This document shows, piece by piece, positions 1 through 14,500 of a DNA stretch of 64,000 bases. Source of the DNA: Chaetorhynchus papuensis. Lineage: Eukaryota > Chordata > Aves > Passeriformes > Rhipiduridae. The stretch covers positions 124,001 to 188,000 of the forward strand of contig VWYX01000681.1 of NCBI GenBank assembly GCA_013396525.1, read 5' to 3'. The translations under genes and the position numbers were made by a program. Under the pieces are notes generated by a model. The model did no database searches. It saw nothing but the letters and a program-made list of their open reading frames with translations, and was not told where the DNA came from. The first letter of the stretch is position 1, and each line of letters begins with the position of its first letter.

Positions 1-3000
1 CATCATTAACTCTGTCAAATTTTAACAGTCCGGGATAGGCCCAAATTTTGGATGTGTCTCTTCTGAAAATGCTGAGCTAATGACCCACTCAAAAGAGTGC
101 TGACCAACACCAGAAGCAACACCCTGCTCATTCCTAATGCTCCAGCTGATGCCTGGACAAAGTTTTCCCTTGGCACCACAGCCAGCGATATCCCATCAAT
201 TTACAACAGGAAGAAATTTATCCCTGAGATGGCAATGCAATTTCTCATTAGAGTGCACTTCACCAACTCAGAATCCACACTGGGAACATCTGACAGGTCT
301 GTGGGCTTCCCAGGCGAGTTCCCACCCTGCACTCCTGCTAAATTTGAAAGGCTGTATCAGGGGCAAGTACATTTCTCCTTAGCACAAAGCCTCAGGACAT
401 CAGGAGCAAGTTCTCCAATGCCAGGAACCAGATTCCCACTGCCTAGAGCAGACCTAGGATTTCACCTAAAATCACTGGGATTCTTTGTACAACTACAACA
501 CTGTGTCTTCTCTCATTTTATATACCTTACTCAGGTACCAGGTTTCATTAACAAATGTGGCTGTACAGACTTCAGCATAGTCTAACTATGCTGAAGCAAA
601 AAGCCCCAAAAAAGCATAGTGAAATCACCCCATGGGCTTGTACAACCTCAGCTGTGGGGCTGTGTCTTCATCTCGAGCTTCATGATGGACATCTGTGCAT
701 TGACTTCTGTGCAGTCACATTCCAAAGCACAGGATTACAGCTACTCTTACAGAAAAACCTTTGCTTAGACCAGAGTACTGGTCTGTGTACCCACAAAATT
801 ACAAAAGCAAAAGGGCATGTAATGTACCTGTCTATATTTATTTTATTAAAGTTTTAAAAGAGACTGGGGCATAAAGCAGAATAAACATATAGGATTTATA
901 TTTTATCAAGCAAGCAGAAAGGTCTGCTTCATCTTCAGTGTCTTGATGGGAACCGCTATCAAGTGTATTATAGACTTTAAATGGAGCCCATAATAACTCC
1001 ATTTGTCTTCTCGGCTGATGATGTTGGCACAGTGCCACACAATCCCTGGAAATTATTCTTCAGTACAGGTGTGAGGCTGAGAGGCAGAGAAGACAGTCAC
1101 TTTTTTATTATGTTATTCTTACTGTTAAAAATCAGATGGCTAAGCAGCTCTGGATAGAAATTTAGCTACTACAAGGTCAGGACTCACTTTCCTGATGTAT
1201 AGCATCAACAGTGCTCAGTTTAAAGCAACAGGAAAGCTTAGACACCCAGCACAGCTGTTGTCAAAAAAATCCTTAGAACACTTGGCTCTCGTATAACCTT
1301 TGAACATACTGACAACAAACCTACCAGATCAAAAAACTGTGTAAGATTACCTACAAGTTACTGTTCTTGGAAATATCTGCATGCAAGATTTCCATTAGGG
1401 TGCTCTGTATAACTAATTTTTATTTATGAAATTATGTCTTGTATTTCACTTTTCCAATTTTCAAGAACCTTTTAAAGTCTCAATTGGTAAACGCACATCA
1501 GTTCTGCCAGTGCAGTAGGTAAACTGGGAGTTGCTGCTCTTGCTTTTAATTACATTAGCCAACACAAATAACTACTCACATGCAGCAATATCCTGCAGTG
1601 GATACCATCAGGTAGTAATTTTCATGTCAGTTAACAAGATGTGATAGATCTCAGGCTTCCAACTAATGTTTATTATTTGTTCTGCAGCCACAAACAAAGT
1701 CTCTGTACACCAGTACAGGAATTTTAGTATCTACAGGATTATGGTGGCCAGCACGAGGCATGCCTTTGTTTTTATTAATATTAAGCACTCTTCTTCCTAA
1801 TCTTTTCACATTAGAGGGATAGAACAGGCTGAAGCCACGTCTACAAATATTTCTTTTGTTTCTCTCCTTGATCAGAGAGTGATAAAGATCCTCTGAGTTT
1901 TCTTAACTAGAGGAATTATGACTTACTGTACCTAAAGGATCTGGTTCTTCACAATACACTCCTTAGTTAAAAACAGCCACTACAGTTGACAACAGAAAAT
2001 AAACAGCATGGTGTATTTCCTTTAATAAATTCCATGTGGTACCATGGGCAATTCTAGCATTTGTGTAAGTAAGAAAACATCTACATTTTTCAGTGAATAC
2101 AGAATGATTGCCAGAGAAATGTGAACCCTGAATGGTCCTAGCGTGACTCTGGCTCATGAGGTTGTACGTTGCGCTAACCCTGAAGAACGACATTTCCCTT
2201 ATGTAATTTGATTGCTAGTCTTTAGAATCAATTTTCTGCATGCTCAAAAGGCAAACATCATGTATCATTTATGCACACATTTGGGATCATCTGTTAAATC
2301 TACACACAGGGAAATAACTTTTTTTATTTCTGTATGTTGTTCTTTGTCTTTCTTGGACAATTACTTTTCAACTTCCCAAAGACAACTAAAGCAGTTCAGA
2401 CAAGAAACTTCTCTGCAAGACCCACACAGTCCAGGTCCTCTGCTCCAGTGCAATTGGCTGTAAAATTCACAAATTGTTTTAAAACTACGTTTCCAACAAA
2501 AACATGTTTTAAAAAGGAAGGTTGCAAGTTTTGCAATTAAAAAATAACCTTGAAATTAGTTTTGAGCATGACAGAGCTCAGTCCACATTTTTTTACTGTC
2601 AGCAGCCTGAAAAATTTGTGGTGCACTTGGCAGTTCTTATTTCAGTGAGCTGGAATGATCATGTTTATTAACTATTCATTTCTTCAGTAATCCTTTCATT
2701 AAGATATCAAACTAACATGCTTCTCAATCTCTGCCACATGCTGAGACAGGAGTCATTAAAACTTCCAGCTCTCCTTGTCAAAATTTGTGATAGCCAACAC
2801 AGCAGATGGAAAACTTGCCAGAAAGTGTAATTTAAACTGACTAATACCAGACTAATCATCATAAGGACTATCATAATGATGGCATTACTCATGAAAACAC
2901 TTATTTTGTTAAAATATTCTCATTTGGAAGTGAAGAGATCTGGTGCACTAGAGTACTCCAAGATCAAAGGAAGGACAGGCCAAGCTTTCTGCTGGTATGT

Positions 3001-5430
3001 TGGGTCCAGGTTAAGACATTTTTTACAGCACTCGAAACATGCATGGAATTTTTTGACCCTGTAACCAGACTGCCTTTTCCTCATAAATTTTGTTTAAAGT
3101 TCTGACTCTTGGGCTGTTATCTAAAGGGTTTTTAGACACGTTTAGAGGGGGGGCGTTGCTGGATGCAACAAGTTACGGCAGTACGCTTGACCTTCATGGC
3201 TGCCCTTTGAAGACCTCTCATGCAAGCTCTCTTCATGCACACTCTAATTAGAAGTGATGTATCTGTGATCCATTTGCTAAGATTCATAAGCAAGGCTCTG
3301 ATAAAGGCTTGGCTACAGCAGTGTAAACAGCACAGAGGTAATAAAGTACCACATGATTAATCCATTTGTGATTCTCTTTCTACATCTGTAATTTGCCGAG
3401 TAACAAGGCTTAGGTACCTACCTCACATAAACCTGGGGAAAATTGGATTAATTAATGATTGCAGAGGGCCTTAAAGCTTCAAAGTCTTACATGCAGTAAG
3501 TGACTAGCTATAACAGGAAGCCATTTTTCTTTCCTAAAATTGAAAAAATACATTGTCCACCACCACAACCCACCGGCATCATCCTAAAAACACCTTGTTT
3601 CTGTCAAGGAGTGCTCCACCCAAAAAAGCTCAGCTAAAAAGATTGCTGTTAACATTAACATACAGCTTGCTGAAATTCACTGCACTACAGTGCTCGCTAA
3701 CACCTGCAATAGCAGAGAGAGAGAGAGCAAAGGAGTGGATATGAGAGAGAGAGGGAGAGATATCCAATATTTCTGATCTTTAAAAATGCTCCCTCCTGAT
3801 TCCACTTAAAATGCCTGCCACAAAGCACACTGTTACTTAGGTCCTGCCACTCAGAGATGCTAACCCAGTGGACCACAACAACCTCCTGCTGTGGGCAATT
3901 CAAATGCTCACCACTTGCCTGTTTTTAGAACTCAAATATCTAAAGGTAACAGCAGCAATACACTATGGAGACACTTTCAGCACACTTTTCCAGCCACCTC
4001 TGTCTCCCAGCCTGGCATTTCTAGCTGCAGCTTGTGATAGAAACTGGACTTTTTGGTAATGACTTTCCATTTGGTAATTTTTAACATTTTGTCTCATCTG
4101 AAGTCTGCGTCAAAACCCAAAGAATTTTTTGGTTTTGCACAAGCTCTTTTGTAATATGCCAAAACCTGCATATTTCATATCAGAAACTTGTTGCAAAGAG
4201 GCTTTTGCAGTTCTTGAACAATTTGAACAACTTGGCAACTCTACCATGTATAGACTGTGACAGTATTTACATCAGACCCACATGCTGAAAGCAAAACATA
4301 AACTGAAGGGCCTCTGCTTTAACTGGAATCACCTCAGCCAAGAAAGAAGAAGTGAGGCTAAAAACATTTAGGTGTAGCTACCTATTTACTAAGAAGCAAG
4401 TGAAACAACACACACCTTAAAACTATACAGTATATTCTATCCATCTAACTTGGATGTGTGCAACTCCAAAACCAGATAATAATACTATTAGCCCTGCAAC
4501 ATATGAACAGTTTTAATTTAAAAGGACACTGCTCAATATGAATTTCAAAAATGGTTTTAATTGGATTTATTACCATATTCCTCTGTATTGCAGAACTCCC
4601 TCTGAGATGTGAGATAAAACATTAAAATGCTGATTTTTTTTCTTTTTTTTTCCTTTTATTACCTCATCATTACAGTATTATAGAAAACTGTGATTTTCTG
4701 CTTTTTTTCAGGAACATCAGGTATGGCTCACAGATGTTTCAGATTTAAATGCTTTCCTTAGCAATATACCTTGTTGTGCAACTTCTGATTTTTTAGTAAG
4801 GGCAAGAATTATAATGTCTGCTTCATCGTATTCATTTCACCACATAATCATCAACAGTATGACTGACTCTTTCTGATGGTAGAAGTACAGTTCTTTAATC
4901 AGTTATTTCAAAAAAAATGATGCAACTCCATGTTTAACCTCTGCCCTTTCTTTGTTCTCAGTGTCTTGATGCTACAGCACTGGCCCAAAAAACAAAAGCC
5001 ATGAAGAGTCTCTGCAGAAGGACACTTCTAAAGATTTTATCCACCTTGAAAAAAGTATCAAATAACACAGCTATTTGAATTTATTGAGAGTGTCCACTTA
5101 AATCACTGCTCTTTGGCTAGCAAAAGAGAAGGAAAAAAGAAGTAAACCCAGGCCAAGTGAACATGAACATTCAAAGAAACAGGAAAAGCACTCCCCAGAC
5201 AACATGCTGGGCCTGATCTCTCCTCTAGCCTTCTCCCTGCAACTCTCATCACCTCACTCTCCAGAAGCCAACCTCCACACCTCTAAAGCTCCTCTGGCAC
5301 CCTCTGCTTTCCCTGCCATCTCCAGCTCCACAGGGCAAGTCCAGCTGCAGTGTTGTTGTAAGAGGGGGCAAGACTGTCTGACTACCGGCGAAGGTATGGC
5401 ACTAAAGAGGCAATTAAAATAACTACTCAC
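1..5430 (-). other. ARPP21: ARPP21 intron 9 (partial), no further exon recognised
   Basis: The stretch starts at the GTGAGT donor of exon 9 and runs off the window. It holds no exon with the expected ARPP21 continuation in any frame. It contains (GA)n tracts at 3714-3760 and T/A-rich patches such as 4625-4665. The longest open frame, 97-585 on the plus strand, shows no family resemblance. Confidence 0.75.
3714..3760. repeat. (GA)n simple repeat, interrupted
   Basis: Alternating AG at 3714-3727, then a short non-repeat spacer, then another GA-rich run at 3743-3760. It is a purine tract on the plus strand. Confidence 0.85.
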
Positions 5431-5532
5431 ATCTTGTGCAAATATTCTCTCCCTCACTCTCTGATACTCCTCTTCTCTCTCTTCAATTGATTTACTTCGT
5501 CTGTCATCTCTAAATGGAAGAATTCTGTTTTG
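5431..5532 (-). CDS. ARPP21: ARPP21 coding exon 9, SUZ segment (residues 275-308)
   Basis: A 102-nt exon encodes QNRILPFRDDRRSKSIEERE and then EEYQRVRERIFAQD. The acceptor is ggttttctttctgctcag and the donor GTGAGT. Both ends are phase 0. The RSKSIEEREEEYQRVRERIF block is highly conserved in ARPP21 and R3HDM1/2 as part of the SUZ domain, which supports RNA binding next to R3H. This is the last coding exon I can identify. The expected next residues (family consensus around SVCSQESLF) were not found between 1 and 5430. Confidence 0.96.
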
Positions 5533-8500
5533 CTGAGCAGAAAGAAAACCAGGAGGGTTATATAAGTTGAGCTGTTAAAAACTGCCATTAAGTAACTGTC
5601 AGCTGAGAATAATAAATGTTCACTTAAACAAATGAAGCACAAAATGATAGCTGTCGTTCCTGCACAAAGCACCCTGGCGAGACTTGGGTGCTCGAGGATT
5701 TCCACATGAGTTCATAGAGCAGGTGGCCAAAAAGAGGCTTTCTGCACAGCTCAGGTGGACCTGCCATCTTAAAATTGGGTGTTCTCACCCCAGGTCTAAG
5801 TGCCATTGTTCTCAGCTGCTAACATTTCTCGCTTCTTCTATCAGCTGCGAGGAGCAGGAGGGCAGGCAGTGGTGTGCTGCCTAAGAAATTGAGGAAGAAA
5901 GAGGGTAACTAGGCTGCAAGAGCTAAACTGTAAACCCTAGAAAAAAATGATGAAGTCTACGTATGCAAGGAGAAGTCCCAGATATTTGGCACAACAGTTT
6001 TAACAATTTTCACACCATATGGAACCCTCCACTGAAGTTTTGCTGGGCAAAGAAGGGCCATTTTTGCCTCTTGGTAAACCACAGTGTGGGAAATGGCTGT
6101 GCCATGGGAAGGAGGAGTGGAGAAGGCGACCCCCACCAGGAAATGCTGTATTGGCAAGTAGGTTTCAAGGACTGCTCCTTCTCCCCCTGCACCCCAGGAC
6201 CGGGTGAGATAGGTCAGGCTGCTTTCCTTTGACTGATCCCCACGGTCACCACACCCTGAAATTGCTTGGGGTTTCTTTTCAAAGCCAACTTGGATGCAGC
6301 ACAACTGGCAAGGCTGCAATGTACAACTGAAAGTCAAAGAAAAAATGGGTGAAAAAAGGAAAGAAAAAAAAATCAGTCCTTTACTGAAAACATGAAGGGA
6401 AGTGGCAACAAGAGACTCACTGGTTGGTTCCTCCACAATATAACCCTAGCAAAGAAAGCATATACTGTCTTCTTACCTGTGAGAATTTTCTCATAAAAGC
6501 AAATCACATCAGAACCGTTTCAGATTACTTTTTTGTTAATCTATTCCACAAAGACAGCTTGCACTGGACTGCAACAGCTCAACACCCGCTTTTAAAGGCA
6601 GCACAAACACACACATTTCCCTGGCACTCCCCTACGCATCAAGCTCACCTAAGGTAAGGTAGTGTTATGGCACAGGCAACACAGGGGGAACGTCTGCTAC
6701 AGTACATGCACAAGCAAGTAAGTTACACAGACAGTAAAAGGTGGTGAGGGCACAGGAGGAGGAAGGGAACTAAAAGATGAATATCATTTATTTTTGGTCA
6801 AAACTTAATTTAGGATGGTTTAAAAAAAAAGTCAACCTGGCCTCACCATCACATATTTGGGGCTGGTTTATTTTACTTTTTTTTTTTCCTCTCCCCTTTT
6901 TGGGCTACATCAGTTCATCACTGTTCCATACTGAAATCCAACCCTGAATGGGTACAACGGAAGAAGGAAGCCACAGGGAGCGTGACAACTGCCATAGTTA
7001 GGCAAGACATTGAGGAATGCGACTGACACAGCCTTCCACGCAGCCCGGAGCCACCGGCATTCCCCCTCCCTCCCACGGGCATGCAGCAAGTCCTGCGCCA
7101 AGCAAACCACCCATGCAAACCCACACACTGCCACGGCTGAAGCGGCCACGCTGGGCTCGATGCCACCCACGGCGGTGCGGATGCCAGAGGAGGCGGGGAG
7201 GGGCAGGAGGGCAGGGGAGGAGGAGAGCAACAACAAAAGAACAACAATAACATCAGTCAGCCCACCTTCAAAAACAGAACAAATTTCAGCAACTCTCGAA
7301 CCGAGAACCAACCTGATTGTCTTCTTTATCAATACTAGAGTTATCTCGCTTCAAGATAAATCGCTTCTGGGATTCTTCACCTTTTTCATCTTTTAAATGT
7401 TCAGAAAACCTTTGCTCTGGTCTGCCAGCAAAGTAAAACATAGCAATAAAAAAATCTTTCTTTTGGTTTTGCTTTGATCTTTTATTTCTCAGTGCTCTTT
7501 GTTTTCACAGAGGCATTCAGTGCAAAAGCAGTTAACATTTGTGAGATGCTGCCTGTAGCTGTCTGAGGCTGCTGTATCGCTGCTAACTGTTATTGCTATA
7601 AATAGCTTTTGTTGTTGTTGTGTAGCAAGGAATGGGAATCCAAAGTCTCAGTCACTGAAATATTTAGACTCTCCTCACTGTGACTGAAGGACAGGGAAAA
7701 CAAATTACCATACTGTATGTTAATTTGCTTCCTTCAGTAGCTGGGATCTCCAGCAACACTGCCACTTAGTGAAGCCTAGCCATCTTGAAAAGCAAGGAAA
7801 AACTGGTAGAAATCTTAAAAAACACAACACAAAACAAAACCAAAACCAGACACCCAAGAGTTTCCTCATTCCTAGTAAACAAAACCGGTAAAGGGAGGGA
7901 CTGATGATGTTTTGCTTAAACAAAATTTTATCTCATCACCATTTAGTGGGAAAAATACTCCAGAACAATCATAGAGTACCGATTAGCTCACCGCTTTAAA
8001 CTCATACATTTATTTATTTGTTTTAAAATCCAAACACCACTGGTTTTGGCTCAACATTTTCAGGTTTAGAAGCTGTTACGAGGCTGTTCCACGTTCTCAC
8101 CTTGTGCAAAAAGCAGTATCTTATGTCACCTCACCTTGTGCAAAAAAGAGAATTTTAAGAAGCAACTTTTGTGGCCAAGTTGGTCATTGCCACTGCCTCG
8201 TAGCTGTCAATAAACAACGCTCCAGCCTACACAATTCCCAGAGTGGCAATGTTTTAAGCCTGCAGTGTTTAAACCTGCAGTGTCTTAAGCCCTACAACAT
8301 CAACAGGGTGACCAACAGCCTCAAGAACTGAGCTCACATTCATATGCTGCTATCACCCGACTGAGGGTGATAATTACTGCACAAACTGTCTTTTAAAAGC
8401 AGTAATACACCGAGAGATTTCTGTCAGGGAACACGAGCCTTGTGCTCAGTGCTGAAAGAGTTGCCAACAGCGGTGGTGGTAGGAGATGCTCATGTCTGGA

Positions 8501-11500
8501 TACCTACAAAAACACGACACGAAGCTTCCACTGACATCAACAGAAGCGGTGGTGAAGAAGTCAAAAGGCAGAATTTAAAGAAGTCAGTGCTTTTGCAAAT
8601 AAAAGCCCTCTACAAACTTTAAAAAAACCTCTCAGCTTCATCTTATTTCACAACAGAAAATTAAACCAGATGCATAAATCAGCAACCATCTTGTTGTTAC
8701 AGCATTATGGATTTCAAATCAAAACACAGCACACATTCACGCCATAATTGCAGTCGGTAACAATCCATTGTCAAATATATAGGAAACATTTGTAATAAAC
8801 TGTAAGAAATTAAATAGTAAGGCACGCCAACTATCCTGCCTCTCTTTCTGTGGGGAGGATTTCCACTTCTGGTCACAATGTGCATTTTTGTGATGAAGTG
8901 ACAAAACACACTGTCCTGATTTCCACAGATTTTGACAATTCAAGAAATCTCTGTCCACCATCCATAACTGCTGGCACCAATAGATATAGCACTGCTTGTA
9001 GACATAGGGCCCAAGTCACTAGATTCCCTGGATGCCCTACTAGCCCTCTTTAAGGCAAGCCCAGAGGACCATGGCTCTCTGCATAGTAGTTTCATAATCT
9101 AATGGGTCATTCATTATGTTTCCTCATAAACAGAAAGGCTACAAAGCCCCATTAATGGATTGCTAGGTGGGTTGTTCTCCCTTTGCTCCCATTAATGAGC
9201 ACTATGCTGGCACAGCCAGAAATGAAGAGTCATTCACTTAAATATTGAGCTTTCACAGGATCTGAGAAGTGTTATTTTTCTTTTTTGCATTCTAAAGCAC
9301 AAACAAAATTTCCGCAGTTGTACCATCAGTGTAAAATTTAGAGCTGTAAACTATCTCCTGAGCATCTNNNNNNNNNNNNNNNNNNNNNNNNNNNNNNNNN
9401 NNNNNNNNNNNNNNNNNNNNNNNNNNNNNNNNNNNNNNNNNNNNNNNNNNNNAAAAAAATTTGAAAAAATGTCTCCTCCAATTACTAACTTATTTAAACA
9501 CTAACATGATTTTCATACTTCACAGCATTATTTTATATCCCATTTTCACTTCATTTACTATTTATAAAATGTTTCTATTTTTCATAAGATAATAGGAGAA
9601 GTATAAGATCAAGCCACGAGTCAAAATTAATGATTCAGTATGTGCCTGTTAATAAAATTAATCTACAAGCCCAGTAGGTGATCAATCTCCAGTTGTGAAA
9701 AGAAATTTGCTCGGGCAGAGAGACTCTGGCAATGTGCAGAGCACTCCAGAGCACCAGGCTACCTTCAGCACCGTGAGGAGAAGGTCCACCCCTCTCAGTC
9801 ACCTCTGCAGCTCTGGGCCACTGTCATCAGCGAGGTCCCAAAGAGCATGACCAGCTCAGTTAATAGGGCTGCAAAGCCTGAGGGAAGACTGCCAAGTGAG
9901 ATTTAGGATACCACAGCAACAAGGACCTTCAGGCACACCAGTGTGCAGGCCTCCCTCAAACACTGAAAATCATCAGTTGAAACAAACATAGACTAACTAT
10001 TTTAAAGAAGATATTCACACATGTGCATGTGTTCTTCTCTTCAATACCGTCTCCTGCATTTTCTTTTTTAACATCTATTGCAAAAATAAATTATTAGTAG
10101 GATACAGATGGCAAACAATGTTTAAAACCAGTAAGTGAAACCAAATGTTCTGAATCACTTGGGTAGAGAACAGGCTGACTCCGAAAAGGTTTGGGTTTGT
10201 TCCACTGATGGAAGTTAGTGTAAACTCCACATTCCCAGCTTTAAAGTTCCCTGTAACTGTATAATGTATTTGCTGTAAGGAAGCAGAGACACTGTGGTTA
10301 TTCTGGGGAAATCTGTTACATTAGTTTATGAATTTGCTGGTGAATCAGCTGGTTATAAAGAAGAAAATAATGCACAATTTTGTGTAAGATGCAGTGTAGT
10401 GTCAATATACTAACACAGTATATAATTATAGTAATACAGCAGATAAAGTGAATTAATCTCATGTGAGTCCTAAATTAATAACAATCACATTTACTCTTCT
10501 GAGCTTTTTTAGCTGATACTGCCACTAGTAGTCAGCACAATATATGAGATGGTGTTCATGCACGTAAGGGAGTGAATTTATCAAGATTATTTTTAGTATG
10601 GCATGAATTAAGTTCTTACTGAAGTTAAAGCAAGGTTTACAATTATTATTATTACTACAAAACCATTAGAAAAATCAGAAACTTCTTCTCTATTACCACA
10701 CTGGATACTTAAATTATGTCTTCACATCCTAAAAGTAATTAGTTTAATTTTAAAAATGGGACTTGCACAGCCTTTTTGAAGAGGCACTGAGAACTTCTGA
10801 AGGCCTTATCACTAACTCAAGTACTCTTCACTATTTAGGGTTCTTCCAAAAAAAAATACAAATCACAAACAAAGCAACCTACCTGTACTGGATTGGTGGT
10901 TTGACCCTGTGTGACAGTACACCCATCTACTTGGTAAGAGCCATGTGCAAGGAAAAATATAGGCAAATATTTGCCTACAAGCTGTGCTGTCTACTTGTGT
11001 GACAGATTACACTTAGCCCTTTCAGTATTTCATTTACTCCCCCACCAGTGAAATTAGCGCATCACTTGAGAATCTCAAAGCCTACTATTCCAGAAAAAGA
11101 AGCTTAAGGAGGAAATACTTTTTAAGTCAATAGGATTTTTGAAATTTGGGGACTCTACTGAGAAAACAGAAAAGTATGACCCAGTTATACCCTAAAGGCT
11201 CAGAAACCAACACAAAGGGAGGGGGAAAGCACACAGGCTAAAAAGATGTAAAGTCTTCCATGGTTTTTTCTTTGTTTTTGTTTTATCTAATATAACCTTT
11301 TGATCATCCAAATTTTTATTGCTTGCAAGTATTGGTGGAAGCAAAACACTTGTGCCCTGAAAATGCAACTTCACAAAACCACAATTGCATATGAACTCAT
11401 TTCATATTTCCTAACACTTGTCTGGTAGCTCAGTTAGTCACCTTTCTGGCAACGTGGTTCTGAACAAAACACAGAGCACATCTCTTCCTTCCCTGTAAAA

Positions 11501-14500
11501 CTTTTTATCAGGCACTATGAATGTTTAACAGAGATTAGACCTGAGAGTAGGTTAGTGCATCCTCAGGCAGCTGCACAGACCCCTTGTCACTCCCAGGTCT
11601 GCCAGAAAGCACAGGCCCTTTGAGCAGCCACAGCAGCCTCTCCCTCCTGCCCCGAAAGGTAGCACCACGATATCCAGGTAGGTGCCAGCAGGATACCTCC
11701 AGGGAGCCAACCTCAGTAGGCGTCCTGCAGCACCCAAACATTTCGCCATTAAAATCTTCCCAGAACTCTCTGAGCATCTGCAAACTTCTGCAAAGTCTGC
11801 TTGCATCACTTTAAACAGCTTCCCAATCTGTTTCATTCCCCACAGTAAGAAGAGATCACTTCTTGTCAAGTGATCAGTTTACCCAAAGGCCAGAGACAAT
11901 GTGTAACAGGCATCATTAACCCTACTTGGCAGTGTTTTTCCCTGGCTCAGGAGCACTTCTATGTACTTCTGTGCAATCTCGGGTCCAGACTTGGGGAGAG
12001 TACGCAGGTAAAACCTCAGGGCAATACTGTGTCCCCATTTCTTGTGGCTGTGCTCCTTCCCGGGCAGCCAGTGATCATTTCAACCCTTTCAGCCTCATTT
12101 TTGTGTTGGCAGAATACTGTAATGGTCACTTCAAGATATGGGTGAAGTTTCTTCTTTCTGTGCTTCATTGTGAGGGTGACCAGGCACTGGCAGAGGTTGC
12201 CGAGACAGGTGGTGGAGTCTCCATCCCAGGGATGGTCCTGGACACAGTCTTGGGCAACTGGGTCCCGGTGGTGCTGCTTGAGCAGGAGTTGGACAAGATG
12301 ACTTCCAGAATCCTTCCATCCTTAACCATGGTGTCATTTTGTGAAACACTGAGTCAGTTACATGATAAGAAATCCATAGTGGAACAAACCACCATCACTA
12401 CCTTTTGGATGGTTTTTGTGTCTGTTCTTTCTTATATAAGTTGGCCATTTTCCTTTCTGATGTTATAATTCTTTAAAAGCTGTCTGCAGTCCTTAAGCAA
12501 GGCCCCAAAGGCACTTTTCTGGACTCATTCCTTACAAGGAAGCTTGTATATTGGAAATGGTAAAGCTGGAGTAAGCAACAAAATATTTCTGTGTGTCAGG
12601 AAGGACAAAAAAAAAAGAAGTTTTTTGATAGCATGAGATGATTTTTTTCTTCTATCATTAGGGTGACTTTAATGTGAGCTACTTCCATTCACTTCAGTAG
12701 AGTTCCTCTCAATTTATCTCTGGATGACAGAAAACAGAGTTCATCCCTCAGGCATATTTTTTACATGGACTGTTTAAGGAGAATTCCCCATTACATGCTC
12801 ATTTAATGCTTTTGATTCTGAGTCTGCCCTTGTAAGTGGTAATGAAAAAACCCCAAGCCCTACCTACCTTAACCAGGTATTCACTATTTAATCAAATTAC
12901 AGATTTTAAAAACATATTGCAGAATGGTAATAGCTATTAGGATACACAGACTAAGGAAGGAAGAGGGCATTTCCTTGAGTCTGCCAAGCAAACTAATGCG
13001 GTTTCATAGACCTCTATTTGCACAGAAGATAAGAAATGAAATACTAGGGGGGAAAAAAACCCCTGCACTCATTTAAAATAAGTTAATTAGCTCTGAAATA
13101 ACTGTCTAAGAATCAGGAAGCCCAGACTCCACACCAAAAGGACAAATGGAAAGAGACAAGCGTGAGCTTTGAATGTTCCAATTCTGAAGACTTAGTCACT
13201 GCATTAGCAGAGCACACAAACAGTCTGGTATTGTCAGGGCTGATTTCTATACAGCACATAAAGCTTTATTATGAGGCACATGTTTCTGACAGCCCCACAG
13301 CACACAGACTGTTGCAAGATGACTTTCAAAAGAAGCAACAGCCTCACCATGTGTGGAGAAGATGGGTTTGCCATTACAGTGCCTGATGCAGTTAAAAAAT
13401 CTAGCAAGCACTTATTGTATGCCATCTGCAAAAGCCTCACAGGTAAGAGCCAAGCAGCTGTCTGAAAGAACCCCACACAGGAATGCCAGTTCGAAAGGGG
13501 AGATCACTGGGTGGCCAGGAGCCCAAAAAATTGAGCTTTGCATTTGCAGTGCAATCTTCATTTAATGCATATTACATGGGACAGTGCGTTAATATTCCTC
13601 TCCTGAACAAATGGCAACAAGAAGCAAAAAGTAGGTAGGCTAATGGGGCTAGGAATGGGAAAAACACCACCTGGGGTACTCTCAGAATCATCATCTGGCC
13701 AACAAAAAGAATAACTGACAAAAAGGATCTTACACAAGGATGCCACGAGGAGAGCAATGAAGTAGCAAGAGCTGGAGAGAAACACTGCTGCTGACAGGAT
13801 TCAGAGAAGTTGTGAAGATTTGGGGCAGTCTTGTGCAGGTGCTCTGATGGTTTAACAGTGTTTTCTTGTTATTTACACTTGTATTTAATTAAACTGATTG
13901 CTCAGTCCATCACCATTGGCCTCTATTTCGAAGGCATGCTGTGACACAGTATGGTGGCCTTTCCTGCTGTGCTGGCTTGTGAGTATCTACTATATCTGCC
14001 TGCTGTGTGTTTTTTTGGTTTTAGGCTGAAGGCTCTCCTGGGGTTCTGCATTACTACCCTAGCAAAATAATCTAAGCATTACTGCCTCTTTGCTTTACAC
14101 TTTGAGGGGAAAAACTCTTTTATCTGCAGTACAAATGCCCGTTTTGATCATGTTTTTGAACATATTCTGAGAGTTAGAGAATTTACAGACCTTGGAAGTA
14201 AATATCCTCACTGTCAAAAGGCTCATCACCCAACTTAATGAAAAAGGCAGAATTCCAGCCCTACAGTTTAAATTAGTGGATAAATTCTATCAGAACAATG
14301 TTTTACAAGAATGAGGGCCTGAAATTGCACCCTGAAAATAGGTTTCATATATTTAGGGGCTGATGGATGCTAAAGCATGGTTTCAAAAAGCCAGAATGGA
14401 ATTTAAATATAGATAATTGTTCAAGTACAGTGCAGTTATATTATCACAACTTAATACTTAAAACCACTCAAGATGGCATTGCAAGCATTTGAAGGTAAAT

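Noticed and set aside
97..585. 162-codon plus-strand open frame
   Set aside because: Antisense to the ARPP21 intron, no recognisable domain, composition of random intron sequence.
1..5430. Next ARPP21 exon (family continuation like SVCSQESLF)
   Set aside because: No splice acceptor followed by matching codons was found. It is most likely outside the window.
5957..6436. 159-codon minus-strand open frame in intron 8
   Set aside because: Lies wholly in the intron between exons 8 and 9, with no family resemblance, and is out of register with the spliced frame.
6910..7332. 140-codon minus-strand open frame
   Set aside because: Starts in the wrong frame within exon 8 and runs through the GC-rich intron patch. 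GC-rich sequence has few stops by chance.
11926..12468. 180-codon plus-strand open frame
   Set aside because: Much of it is a CR1 3' end, which is non-coding.
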